Part shown: one piece after another, positions 26,309 through 34,635 of the stretch
How the letters are laid out: each line of letters starts with the position of its first letter
How positions within the stretch are numbered: position 1 is the stretch's first letter
DNA from: VRUE01 sp963697915
GTDB lineage: Bacteria; Actinomycetota; Thermoleophilia; Solirubrobacterales; 70-9
Assembly (NCBI GenBank): GCA_963697915.1
Contig: OY969103.1
Location: 62,001-126,000 of the forward strand
DNA: 64,000 bases
Reading direction: 5' to 3'
The notes under the pieces: model-generated
The model's input: only the letters and a program-made list of their open reading frames with translations
Databases searched by the model: none
What the model was told of the DNA's origin: nothing
Program-made: the position numbers and the translations under genes

Positions 26309-26785
26309 GTCGAGCTCGGCGACGGGCTGCTGCTCTTCCTCGTCGCGGCCGGCGAGCCGGTCGCGGCCGCGCTGCACGGCGGCGAGGAACTTCTGCAGGT
26401 TGACCTCGAGCGTGTTGAGGATCTCGTCGGCGTAGTCCTCGGCGCCGAGCCGGATCTCGCGCTCGCGGGTGCGGGCGTCCTCGACGATCTCGTCGGCTGC
26501 CCGCTCGGCCTGCTTGGTGACCTCCTCGTCGGAGATCAGGCGAGCCTGCTGCTCGCGCGCCTCGCGCACGATCCGCTCCGCCTCGCGTTTGGCCTCGGCG
26601 AGCATCTCCTGGCGCTCCTTGACGATCCAGCGCGCCTGCTTGATCTCCTCGGGGATCGTCGCGCGCATCTGGTCGAGGAGGTCGTAGATCTCCTCGCGGT
26701 CCACGCGGACCTGGTCCGTGAGAGGCACGGGCCTGGCGTTGTGGACTACGTCGTCCAGCTTGTCTATTAAGACCAATACGTCCAT
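26297..26785 (-). CDS. DivIVA/Rv2927c-like coiled-coil protein
   Basis: A 162-residue protein that is almost all coiled coil. It begins MDVLVLIDKLDDVVHNARPVPLTDQVRVDREEIYDLLDQMR, the start seen in the actinobacterial Rv2927c-type family related to DivIVA, then a long charged helix rich in Arg, Glu and Ala. These proteins are thought to act at the cell pole or in envelope growth. It stands near coaD, as in mycobacteria, where the same gene lies between the coaD/rsmD region and rpmF. No membrane segment is present. Confidence 0.85.
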   Translation of the reverse strand: MDVLVLIDKLDDVVHNARPVPLTDQVRVDREEIYDLLDQMRATIPEEIKQARWIVKERQEMLAEAKREAERIVREAREQQARLISDEEVTKQAERAADEIVEDARTREREIRLGAEDYADEILNTLEVNLQKFLAAVQRGRDRLAGRDEEEQQPVAELDEQR

Positions 26786-26888
26786 CAGCAGGGGGTAAGC
26801 CTATGCGTCAGAGCCATTTTCGGTGAAGAGCCCGTGAATTCCTCGGCTTTTTGCAAACTCTCGCCCAACGGCGAACTGATGCAAAAGC

Positions 26889-27389
26889 CTATCTCTCGGC
26901 CAGGCGGCTCGCCATCGCGGCTGCCACCGGGTCGGGAACGAGGTCGGAAACGTCGCCCCCGAAGGTGGCCATTTCCTTCACCCCGGTCGAGGAAAGAAAG
27001 CTGTAATGCGGCGAGGAGATCATGTAGATGCTCTCGATGCTCGGGTCGAGCTTGCGGTTGAGCTGGGCCATCTCGAACTCGTACTCGAAGTCGGAGATCG
27101 CCCGCAGGCCCTTGACGATTGCTTTGGCCCCGAGTTCGCGGGCGAACTCGACCAGCAGGTTGGAGAAGATCCTCACCTCGACGTTGCCGAGCGGCGCGGT
27201 GGCCTCTTCGATGAAGGCCTGGCGCTCCTCGGGGGTGAACAACGTCCTCTCCTTGCGAATCGGGTTGTTGACGACGCCGACGACGACGCGCTCGAAGACC
27301 TGCGAGGTGCGCTTGATGATGTCGAGGTGGCCGTTGGTCACCGGGTCGTAGCTGCCCGGACAGACGACGGTCCCGTCGCGCTCGGCCAT
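26889..27389 (-). CDS. coaD: Phosphopantetheine adenylyltransferase
   Basis: A 166-residue CoaD, which makes dephospho-CoA from phosphopantetheine and ATP. The nucleotidyltransferase motif is GSYDPVTNGHLDII, then VKGLRAISDFEYEFEMAQ and SSTGVKEMATFGGDV, all standard. Its start overlaps the rsmD stop by one base (TGATG), so the genes are coupled. About 100 nt separate it from the coiled-coil gene downstream. Confidence 0.97.
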   Translation of the reverse strand: MAERDGTVVCPGSYDPVTNGHLDIIKRTSQVFERVVVGVVNNPIRKERTLFTPEERQAFIEEATAPLGNVEVRIFSNLLVEFARELGAKAIVKGLRAISDFEYEFEMAQLNRKLDPSIESIYMISSPHYSFLSSTGVKEMATFGGDVSDLVPDPVAAAMASRLAER

Positions 27390-27934
27390 CAGCCGTCCCC
27401 CCGGCCGTAGAAGGAGACGTCGGCGGCGCCGTAGCGTCGCTGCCGCAGTCGCTCCAGCGACTCGATCCGCAGCGGGCGGCGGGCGCCGCTCTCGACGACC
27501 GCGCGGCCGCCCTCGGCGAGTAGCCGGGGCAGGTGTGTGTCGAGTTCCTGCGCCACGCGGTCGGCGAGTTTATAGGGGGCGTCGACGAAGACGAGGTCGA
27601 AGCCGGTCGCGGCGGGGTCATCGCCGGCCCCCTGCAGCCAGCGGCCGGCGTCGGCGCGGACCAGCTCGGCCCGCTCGCCGAGGCCGAGCCGCTCGACGTT
27701 GCCGAGCGCCGGGCGGACGTCGCGGTCGACCAGGAGCGCCGTCGCGGCGCCGCGCGAGAGCGCCTCGATCGCCAGCGCCCCGGTGCCGCAGTAGAGATCG
27801 AGGACGCGGGCGCCCTCGATCCCCCCGAGTGCGGAGAAGATCGCCTCGCGGACTCGCTCGGAGGTCGGCCGCACCTGCCAGCCGCGCGGCGCGACCAGGC
27901 GCTGACCCTTCAGCTCTCCGGCGATCACTCTCAC
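27389..27934 (-). CDS. rsmD: 16S rRNA (guanine-N2)-methyltransferase RsmD
   Basis: A 181-residue RsmD-like methyltransferase acting on G966 of 16S rRNA. It begins MRVIAGELKGQRLVAP and has RPTSERVREAIFSALG, motif I VLDLYCGTGALAIEALSRGA and a final RRYGAADVSFYGR. The catalytic tetrapeptide, normally DPPY, reads DAPY here. It lies between recG and coaD, its usual position. Confidence 0.9.
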   Translation of the reverse strand: MRVIAGELKGQRLVAPRGWQVRPTSERVREAIFSALGGIEGARVLDLYCGTGALAIEALSRGAATALLVDRDVRPALGNVERLGLGERAELVRADAGRWLQGAGDDPAATGFDLVFVDAPYKLADRVAQELDTHLPRLLAEGGRAVVESGARRPLRIESLERLRQRRYGAADVSFYGRGDG

Positions 27935-27946
27935 GTCCAGACCATC

Positions 27947-30079
27947 TCAGAGAGCAATCGGGTCGGCGGCGCCGGCGCCGAAGCGGCGGCGGGCGGCCTC
28001 GAGCAGGGGGCCCAGCTCGGGCGCGTCGAGCGAGCCGTGACGGTGGAGCAGGGCGAGGACCTCGTCGCGGGCGGCGACCAGGAGCTGCGCTTCCTCGGGC
28101 AGCTCGGCGACCGCGAAGCGCGGCAGACCGCTCTGCCGGGTGCCGAGGATCTCGCCCTCGCCGCGCAGGGCGAGGTCGACCTCGGCGAGCTCGAAGCCGT
28201 CGCGCTGGCGCTCGACCGCGCGCAGGCGGCGGCGCGCCATCTCCCCCGCTTCTTCGGGGAACAGCAGGCAGTGCGAGTCGTGCTCGCCGCGGCCGACGCG
28301 GCCGCGCAGCTGGTGCAGCTGCGAGACCCCGTAGCGCTCGGCCCCCTCGATGATCATCACCGTCGCGTTGGGCACGTCGATGCCGACCTCGATCACGGTG
28401 GTCGCGACGAGCACGTCGGTCTCCCCCGCCGCGAACGTCTCCATCGCCTCGCCCTTGCGCGCCGAGGGCATCTGGCCGTGGATCACGCCGACCGCGAACC
28501 CGTCCAGCTCCTCGCGGGCGAGGCGCTCCGCCTCGACCTCGGCGGCGCGGCCCTGGATCTTCTCCGACTCCTCGACCAGCGGGCAGACGACGAAGGCCTG
28601 GCGCCCGGCGCGCAGCTGGGCGCGGACGAACTCGTAGGCGGCGGCGCGATCGTCCTCCTCGACCAGCCGGGTCTCGACTGGACGGCGACCGGCGGGCAGC
28701 TCACGCAGCGCCGTCGTGTCGAGGTCGCCGTAGGCGGTCAGCGAGAGGGTGCGCGGGATCGGCGTCGCGGTCATGTGCAGGACGTGCGGGTACATGCCCC
28801 CGACCTGCTTGGCGTCGAGCGCCCGGCGCTGCTCGACCCCGAAGCGGTGCTGCTCGTCGACGACGACGAGGCCGAGGCGGGCGAACTCGACCGTCGGCTC
28901 GATCAGCGCGTGGGTGCCGACCGCCAGCCCCAGCTCGCCGGTGGCGAGCCGCTCGAGCGCTTCGCGGCGGCGGGCGGCGGGCGTCGCCCCGGTCAGCAGG
29001 GTGAACGGGGTGGCTTCTTCGGCCAGCAGCTTGCCCAGGGTGATCGCGTGCTGCTCGGCGAGGGTCTCGGTCGGCGCCATCAGCACCGCCTGGAAGCCGG
29101 CTTCCAGCGCCCGCAGCATCGAGTAGAGCGCGACGACGGTCTTTCCCGAGCCGACCTCGCCCATCAACAGCCGCTGCATCGGCACCCCCGAGTCGAGGTC
29201 GGCGTCGATCTCCGCGAACGCGCGGCGCTGATCGTCGGTCGGTGCGAAGGGCAGCGACGCGATCCAGCGCCCGACCGGCTCACCGGGCTTGCCGAGCCGC
29301 GGCCCTGGCCGCACCGCCCGCCGCGTGTGTTTGCGCGTCGCCAGCAGCGCCTGGTAGAGGAACAGCTCTTCGAAGGCGAGGCGGCGGCGGGCGACCTCGA
29401 CTTCCTCCCCGCTCTCGGGGAAGTGCATGGCTCTGATCGCGTCGGCGACGCCGGCGAGATCCCTTCGGGCACGCAGATTGGCCGGCAACGCCTCGATCTC
29501 GTTGCCGACCCACGGAATCGCCTGCTCAACCCACTGCCTGATCCGCTGCGCTTTCAAGGCCTCGGTCGCCGGATGGACAGGGACCAGGCGCTCGTCAGCC
29601 GGTCCCGCCGCGGACTCGAGCAGCTCGTACTCGCTGACCCCGAACCCGCGTTTGTCCTTTTTCCCGGTCAGCAAGAGCAGGGATCCCTCGCTCAGCTTCT
29701 GCGCCACCCAGGGCTGGTTGAACCAGCTCGCCCGCAGCGAGCCCGACTCGTCGCCGACCTTGACCGAGGTGATCGAGAGGCCGCGGCGGCGGAAGGTGCT
29801 CGCCTTCGCGCCCAGCACCTCGACTCGGATCGTGCCTCTCTGGCCGGGCTCCAAAGCGGCGACGGCGACGACGGTGCGGTCGCGGTGGCTGTGGGGGAAG
29901 CGCAGGAGGAGGTCGCCGACGGTGGCGATGCCGGCCTCGGCGGCGGCCTCGACCAGCTTCGGCCCCACTCCTTTGAGGGCGGCGAGGGAGACGTCGAGGA
30001 CGCTGGGTCGCGGCCAGTGGGCCGGGGCTTCGCGCAGCTGCGCCGGAGTCAGCTCGGCGCTGCCGGCGAAGGCCCGCAC
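27947..30079 (-). CDS. recG: ATP-dependent DNA helicase RecG
   Basis: A 710-residue RecG, which remodels stalled replication forks. An N-terminal wedge/OB domain is followed by helicase motifs: MGEVGSGKTVVAL (Walker A), VVDEQHRFGVEQR (DExH), TATPIPRT, and the C-terminal SQLHQLRGRVGRG. GTG 30079 overlaps the stop of the upstream gene by one base (TAGTG) and is preferred over the ATG at 30103. rsmD follows 12 nt later. Confidence 0.96.
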   Translation of the reverse strand: MRAFAGSAELTPAQLREAPAHWPRPSVLDVSLAALKGVGPKLVEAAAEAGIATVGDLLLRFPHSHRDRTVVAVAALEPGQRGTIRVEVLGAKASTFRRRGLSITSVKVGDESGSLRASWFNQPWVAQKLSEGSLLLLTGKKDKRGFGVSEYELLESAAGPADERLVPVHPATEALKAQRIRQWVEQAIPWVGNEIEALPANLRARRDLAGVADAIRAMHFPESGEEVEVARRRLAFEELFLYQALLATRKHTRRAVRPGPRLGKPGEPVGRWIASLPFAPTDDQRRAFAEIDADLDSGVPMQRLLMGEVGSGKTVVALYSMLRALEAGFQAVLMAPTETLAEQHAITLGKLLAEEATPFTLLTGATPAARRREALERLATGELGLAVGTHALIEPTVEFARLGLVVVDEQHRFGVEQRRALDAKQVGGMYPHVLHMTATPIPRTLSLTAYGDLDTTALRELPAGRRPVETRLVEEDDRAAAYEFVRAQLRAGRQAFVVCPLVEESEKIQGRAAEVEAERLAREELDGFAVGVIHGQMPSARKGEAMETFAAGETDVLVATTVIEVGIDVPNATVMIIEGAERYGVSQLHQLRGRVGRGEHDSHCLLFPEEAGEMARRRLRAVERQRDGFELAEVDLALRGEGEILGTRQSGLPRFAVAELPEEAQLLVAARDEVLALLHRHGSLDAPELGPLLEAARRRFGAGAADPIAL

Positions 30080-31710
30080 TACTGGGCGGCGAGCAGCCAC
30101 CACCAGCTCGGCTGGCCGCCCTCGTGGGTCTCGATCTCGACCCCGTCGGGGACGTGGGTGTCGATCTCGGCAAGCGGGATCGGGGCCTCCTCGCCGGCCA
30201 GCAAGGTGACGATCTCGGCCTCGGCGGCGAGCCGTTCGAGCGTCTGCGCCAGGGTCGAGCCCGCACCGCCCCAGGCGACGATCTCGTCGGCGACGAAGCC
30301 GACCGCGTCGCCCTTGCGGAAGCGGCCCTGGGCGTCGTCGCGGGCAGCGGGGGCGACGCCGCCGGTGACGATCCCGGCCAGCGCCGCGCCAAGCCGCTCG
30401 GCGTTCTCCTCGGCGGCCGCGGCGGGGTCGAGTTCGACCAGGGCGATCAGCGCTGCCTGCTGCGATGTGGCATGGACGACCCGGGCCGGCTTCTCGGACA
30501 GCTCGCAGGCGCGCTCGGCGGCCATGATCACGTTGGAGGAGCTGGGCAGGACGAGGACTTCCTCGCAGGGCAGCTCGTGGATGCCGGCGAGCAGCTCATA
30601 GGTGGACGGGTTGAGCGTCTCGCCGCCGGGCACGACGTGGGCGCCGAGCTCGGCGAAGAGCCGTTCGAGGCCCTCGCCGGCGGCCACCGCCAGCGCCCCG
30701 GTCCTCCCCCCATCCAAGCGGGCGCGGCGCTCGGCGATCTGCTCGCGCATGTCGGCGACGTCGAGGTTGGTTACGTCGCCGGCGCCCTCGAACAGGGCCA
30801 CCGCCGCCTCCGGCTCGTCGGTGTGGACGTGGACCTTCAGCGTCGCCTCGTCGCCGACGACGAGGACCGAGTCGCCGAGGCCCTCCAGCCGCGGCAGGAA
30901 CTCGCGCGACTCGAGGCCGCTGCCGGAGACGATGAAGTTGGTGCAGTAGCGGTAGCGGCTGTCCTCGTGGCGGGGGCGGCTGCCCCGCGGCGACTCGAAG
31001 TGGGAGACCTCGGGCAGGTCGGCGGCGTCGCGGCGCAGGCCGGCGACGACGCCGGCGAGGATCAGGACCAAGCCGTAGCCACCGGCGTCGACCACCCCCG
31101 ACTCGCGCAGCACGTCGAGCTGCTCGGGGGTGCGCTCCACCGCCCGCTGACCGTCGGCGATCGCCTGCTCGAGCACGGCGGCGAGGACCGCGTCCTGCTG
31201 CTCGTCGCTGACCCCGCGGTCGAGCCGCTGCGCCTCGGCATCGAGGTGGGCGAGCTGGCGGGCTACCGAGTGCGCCATCTCGCGGAAGACGGTCAGCATC
31301 GTGCCCTCGGCCGGGTTGCGCACCGAGGCGTAGGCGGCGTCGGCGGCGCTGGCGAAGGCGGAGGCGACGAGCACCGGGTCGACCAGCTCGCCGGGCCGGC
31401 TGGCCAGCTCCTCGGCGGCGCCGCGGACGATCTGGCTGAGGATCACGCCGGAGTTTCCGCGCGCCCCCATCAGCGCCGCCCTGGCCAGCGCCTGGACCAA
31501 CTGGGTGCGGCCGACCTCGTCGACCTCGAGCCCGTCGAGCCGGTCGAGCTCCTCCATCACTGCCCGCATCGTCATCGCCATGTTGTCGCCCGTGTCGCCG
31601 TCGGCGACCGGGAAGACGTTGAGGTCGTTGACCTCTTGTCGACGCTCCTCCAGATGGGCGTAGGCGGACGTGATCACGCGCCGGAAACGCGCAATGGACG
31701 GGTCGGACAT
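30079..31710 (-). CDS. DhaL/FakA-type kinase domain protein
   Basis: A 543-residue protein of the YloV/FakA family. The N-terminal DhaL kinase domain shows NVFPVADGDTGDNMAMTMRAV and GARGNSGVILSQI; the C-terminal half is the FakA-type domain (ESRYRYCTNF-like segment, then VLPSSSNVIMAAE). In Firmicutes FakA phosphorylates FakB-bound fatty acids; no fakB/DegV gene is in this window. I chose ATG 31710; ATGs at 31725 and 31743 are alternatives. It is followed by recG as in many Gram-positives. Confidence 0.88.
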   Translation of the reverse strand: MSDPSIARFRRVITSAYAHLEERRQEVNDLNVFPVADGDTGDNMAMTMRAVMEELDRLDGLEVDEVGRTQLVQALARAALMGARGNSGVILSQIVRGAAEELASRPGELVDPVLVASAFASAADAAYASVRNPAEGTMLTVFREMAHSVARQLAHLDAEAQRLDRGVSDEQQDAVLAAVLEQAIADGQRAVERTPEQLDVLRESGVVDAGGYGLVLILAGVVAGLRRDAADLPEVSHFESPRGSRPRHEDSRYRYCTNFIVSGSGLESREFLPRLEGLGDSVLVVGDEATLKVHVHTDEPEAAVALFEGAGDVTNLDVADMREQIAERRARLDGGRTGALAVAAGEGLERLFAELGAHVVPGGETLNPSTYELLAGIHELPCEEVLVLPSSSNVIMAAERACELSEKPARVVHATSQQAALIALVELDPAAAAEENAERLGAALAGIVTGGVAPAARDDAQGRFRKGDAVGFVADEIVAWGGAGSTLAQTLERLAAEAEIVTLLAGEEAPIPLAEIDTHVPDGVEIETHEGGQPSWWWLLAAQ

Positions 31711-31798
31711 TCGACCCGGGAATCTAGCCATCCGCAATGACACTGCACATCAGCGGTATGACTACAGGGGGTTCAGGGGGCGGGGATCGCCTGTCCGG

Positions 31799-31814
31799 GA
31801 ATTGACCACCGCGC
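31799..31814. repeat. 16-nt sequence shared with the metK downstream region
   Basis: GAATTGACCACCGCGC is identical at 31799–31814 and 46675–46690. On the minus strand both copies come after a stop codon, a roughly 100-nt double-stemmed element and a further hairpin, in the same order. Confidence 0.7.
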
Positions 31815-31817
31815 ACC

Positions 31818-31856
31818 CTCACGCGTTCTCCCTCTATTTCAGGGACAACGCGTGAG
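31818..31856. repeat. Palindromic repeat, copy 1
   Basis: 16-nt arms (31818–31833 and 31841–31856) pair with a single C–C mismatch around the loop CTATTTC. The 38 nt at 31821–31858 match those at 39992–40029 at 36 positions, loop included. It lies between rpmB and the DhaL-type gene. It may be a terminator or a dispersed repeat. Confidence 0.75.
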
Positions 31857-31867
31857 ATGCATCGGGG

Positions 31868-31971
31868 CTGAGGCCGTAGGACCAAGCTAGGGCGTGACGG
31901 CGGCGGAGCGACAGTGCTCTGCACGGCGCGGAGCCGACGGCGCGGCCTGGCGCCGCGGCCTACGGCCTCAG
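31868..31971 (-). ncRNA. Structured element after rpmB (family copy 1)
   Basis: A 13-bp outer stem (31868–31880 with 31959–31971) encloses about 78 nt, including the hairpin GTGC-TCT-GCAC at 31914–31924. The base of the stem contains the rpmB stop codon. Interior landmarks CCAAGC, GGAGCG, GTGCTCTGCACG and GCGCCGC recur in the same order in the element after metK, whereas the outer stem sequence is different but equally paired. Strand is inferred from its position behind minus-strand genes in both places. It is not a known family to me. Confidence 0.5.
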
Positions 31972-32159
31972 GCGGCCTTGACGACCTTGTTGGCCTTGAG
32001 GCACCGGGTGCAGACGTAGGTGCGCAGCTTGCGCCCCTCCTCTTCGATCCGCACCTTCTGCAGGTTCGGGTCGAAGCGCCGCTTGGTGGCGACCATCGAG
32101 TGGCTGCGGGACTGGCCGAACGCCGGTCCCTTGCCGCAGCTGTGGCATACCTTGGCCAT
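31968..32159 (-). CDS. rpmB: 50S ribosomal protein L28
   Basis: A 63-residue L28. It begins MAKVCHSCGKGPAFGQSRSHS and ends with CTRCLKANKVVKA, so it is the zinc-binding form with two Cys pairs. RRFDPNLQKVRI is the conserved core. It is followed at once by a structured intergenic element, and the DhaL-type gene comes next; L28 before yloV/recG is a common Gram-positive order. Confidence 0.97.
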   Translation of the reverse strand: MAKVCHSCGKGPAFGQSRSHSMVATKRRFDPNLQKVRIEEEGRKLRTYVCTRCLKANKVVKAA

Positions 32160-32183
32160 CGGGTCGTGGATGGTACAGGTCGG

Positions 32184-32702
32184 TCAGCCGCCGCGGCCCA
32201 TCCACCGGTACGGATTGATCGCCCGCTTGTGCAGAGCCATGCGAGCGACGGTGAGGGCGGCGTTGCGGCCCTGGTCGCGCTTGTCGCCGGCGGCGCGGGC
32301 GACAGCCTGCTCCATCGTGTCGCAGGTGATCACGCCGAAGGAGCAGGGCACGCCGGTCTCCAGCTGCACGTCCTGGATGCCCCGAGCGGCCTCGGCGCAG
32401 ACGAAGTCGTAGTGGTCGGTCTCGCCGCGGATGACCACGCCGAGGCAAGCCACCCCCGCGTAGCGCTCGCTCATTGCGAGCACTTTGGCCGCGAAAGGGA
32501 GCTCGTAGGCGCCGGGAACGGAGACCTCGCTCACCGCCGAGGCCGGGACGCCGGCCAGCTCGAAGCCTTCGCGGGCGCCGCTCAGCAACCGCTGCGCGAG
32601 GTCCTCGTAGAAGCGGCCGACGCAGACGGCGAAGCTGAGTGGGGCGAGAACCGCGCGCTCCTCCTCGTCGAAGCTCTCGAGGAAGGCGCCGGGCTCAGCC
32701 AT
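32184..32702 (-). CDS. ribH: 6,7-dimethyl-8-ribityllumazine synthase
   Basis: A 172-residue lumazine synthase, the penultimate riboflavin enzyme. The family motifs are VSVPGAYELPFAAKVLA, GVVIRGETDHYDFVCAEAARGIQ and PCSFGVITCDTMEQA. The N-terminus before FAVCVGRFYEDL is about 25 residues longer than in many homologs. It overlaps the end of ribBA by 8 nt and is the last gene of the riboflavin operon ribD–ribE–ribBA–ribH. Confidence 0.95.
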   Translation of the reverse strand: MAEPGAFLESFDEEERAVLAPLSFAVCVGRFYEDLAQRLLSGAREGFELAGVPASAVSEVSVPGAYELPFAAKVLAMSERYAGVACLGVVIRGETDHYDFVCAEAARGIQDVQLETGVPCSFGVITCDTMEQAVARAAGDKRDQGRNAALTVARMALHKRAINPYRWMGRGG

Positions 32703-34032
32703 CGCCGCGGCCGTCCCCGCGCCCGGCGTCGCGCTCCTCCTCGTCGTGGATCATCTCCTCGTCGAGGGCGAGGCCCTGGTGGTGGAGGATGTGGCCGAGC
32801 TTGTCGCGCTTCGCCCGCAGGTAGGCCTCGTTGTGGGTGTTGGGCGCCGACTCGATCGGCACCTGCTGGCTGACCGAGAGCCCGTAGCCCTCCAGGCCGA
32901 CGATCTTTTTCGGGTTGTTGGTGAGGATGCGGATGCTGGTCAGGCCGAGGTCGCCGAGGATCTGGGCGCCGATCCCGTAGTCGCGCAGGTCGGCCGGCAG
33001 GCCCAGCTTCAGGTTGGCCTCGACCGTGTCCGCCCCCTCCTCCTGCAGCTTGTATGCCTTGAGCTTGTTGAGCAGACCGATCCCGCGCCCCTCCTGGGAT
33101 AGGTAGAGCAGGACGCCGCGCTCCTCGCGCTCGATCATCCCCAGCGCCGCCGCCAACTGCTCGCCGCAGTCGCAGCGCATGCTGTGGAAGACGTCGCCGG
33201 TCAGGCACTCGCTGTGGACGCGGACCAGCACGTCCTCGGCGCCGTCGACGTCGCCCTTGACCATCGCCACGTGGTGTTTGTCGTCGACCAGCGAGCGGTA
33301 GCCGACCGCGGTGAAGTCGCCGAAGGCGGTCGGCAGCGCCGTGTCGACGACGCGCTCGACCAGCTTCTCGGTGCGCCGCCGGTAGGCGATCAGCTCGGCG
33401 ACGGTGACCATCTTCAGGTCGTGCTTCTCGCAGTAGGGGATCAGGTCGGGGACGCGGGCCATCGTGCCGTCGTCGTTCATCACCTCGCAGATCACGCCGG
33501 CCGGGGTGAGGCCGGCGAGGCGGGCGAGGTCGACGCTGGCCTCGGTGTGGCCGGTGCGCTCGAGCACGCCGCCGTCCTTGGCGCGCAGCGGGAACATGTG
33601 GCCGGGGACGACGATGTCGCGCGGGCCGGATTCGGGATCGATCGCGACCTGGACCGTGTGGGCGCGGTCGTGGGCGGAGATGCCGGTGCTGACCCCGCCC
33701 GCCGCCTCGATCGTGACCGTGAAGGCGGTCTGCAGCGGCGCCTCGTTCTTGGCCGCCATCAGGTTGAGGCCGAGCCGTTCGCAGCGCTGCGCGGTCAGTG
33801 CCAGGCAGATCAACCCGCGCGCCTCCTTGGCCATGAAGTTGATCGCCTCGGGGGTGGCGAACTGGGCGGCCATCACCAGGTCGCCCTCGTTCTCGCGGTC
33901 CTCGCCGTCGCAGACGACGACCATGCGGCCGCGGCGGATCTCCTCGATCGCTTCCTCGATCGTCGCGAACGGGCTCTCACCCGCTCCGCGGCCGGTGCCC
34001 TCTTTCTTCGTCGTCTCGGTCATCTCGCTCAC
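32695..34032 (-). CDS. ribBA: Bifunctional 3,4-dihydroxy-2-butanone-4-phosphate synthase / GTP cyclohydrolase II
   Basis: A 445-residue fusion. The N-terminal half is RibB (VVVCDGEDRENEGDLVMAA, TGISAHDRA, GHTEASVDLARLAG); the C-terminal half is RibA, with the zinc ligands in HSECLTGDVFHSMRCDCG and the GRGIGLLNKLKAYKLQ segment. Together they supply both starting branches of riboflavin synthesis. The stop overlaps ribH, and the start overlaps the ribE stop by 4 nt. Confidence 0.97.
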   Translation of the reverse strand: MSEMTETTKKEGTGRGAGESPFATIEEAIEEIRRGRMVVVCDGEDRENEGDLVMAAQFATPEAINFMAKEARGLICLALTAQRCERLGLNLMAAKNEAPLQTAFTVTIEAAGGVSTGISAHDRAHTVQVAIDPESGPRDIVVPGHMFPLRAKDGGVLERTGHTEASVDLARLAGLTPAGVICEVMNDDGTMARVPDLIPYCEKHDLKMVTVAELIAYRRRTEKLVERVVDTALPTAFGDFTAVGYRSLVDDKHHVAMVKGDVDGAEDVLVRVHSECLTGDVFHSMRCDCGEQLAAALGMIEREERGVLLYLSQEGRGIGLLNKLKAYKLQEEGADTVEANLKLGLPADLRDYGIGAQILGDLGLTSIRILTNNPKKIVGLEGYGLSVSQQVPIESAPNTHNEAYLRAKRDKLGHILHHQGLALDEEMIHDEEERDAGRGDGRGDG

Positions 34033-34634
34033 GTGTCCTCCTTCGCGGCCAATGGTGACAGCAGGCGCTCGACGTACTTGGCGACCACGTCACACTCGAC
34101 GTTGATCTTGCGCCCCGGCGCCGCCTCGTCGAGGTTGGTGCGGGACTGCGTCTCGGGGATCAGCGAGACCTCGACCCAGCCCTCGCCGAGGGCGGCGACG
34201 GTGAGGCTGACGCCGTCGAGCGTGATCGAGCCCTTGTCGATCGCGTAGCGCAGCAGGCCGGGCTCGAGCGCGACGCGCAGGCGCCTGGCGAAGCCGTCCT
34301 CGACCAGCGAGACGACCTCCCCCACGCCGTCGACGTGACCCTGCACGATGTGCCCGCCGAGCCGGTCGGAGGCCCGCATCGCCAGCTCCAGGTTGACCCG
34401 GCTCCCGACCTCCAGGCGGCCCAGCGCGGTCACCGCCAGCGTCTGGTTCATCGCCTCGGTGGCGAAGCCGCCGGCCACGACCTCGGTCGCGGTCAGGCAG
34501 GCACCGTTGACGGCGACCGAGTCGCCCGCGGCAAGCTCGGCCCCGAGCCGGGTCGCGATCCGGATCCGCGCCCCGTCCCCGCCGCGGTCGATCGCCTCGA
34601 TCGTGCCCACGTCCTCGATCAGCCCGGTGAACAC
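34029..34634 (-). CDS. ribE: Riboflavin synthase alpha subunit
   Basis: A 201-residue riboflavin synthase made of two similar barrels. The start MFTGLIEDVGTIEAIDRGG is diagnostic; the first barrel has DSVAVNGACLTAT and the second KGSITLDGVSLTVA. GGHIVQGHVDGVG marks the inter-barrel segment. It catalyses the dismutation of lumazine to riboflavin. It lies 1 nt from ribD and overlaps ribBA by 4 nt. Confidence 0.96.
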   Translation of the reverse strand: MFTGLIEDVGTIEAIDRGGDGARIRIATRLGAELAAGDSVAVNGACLTATEVVAGGFATEAMNQTLAVTALGRLEVGSRVNLELAMRASDRLGGHIVQGHVDGVGEVVSLVEDGFARRLRVALEPGLLRYAIDKGSITLDGVSLTVAALGEGWVEVSLIPETQSRTNLDEAAPGRKINVECDVVAKYVERLLSPLAAKEDT

Positions 34635-34635
34635 C

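Noticed and set aside
27533..30601. Long plus-strand open frame opposite rsmD, recG and the DhaL-type gene
   Set aside because: Same cause: a high-GC antisense shadow, with no domain-like features.
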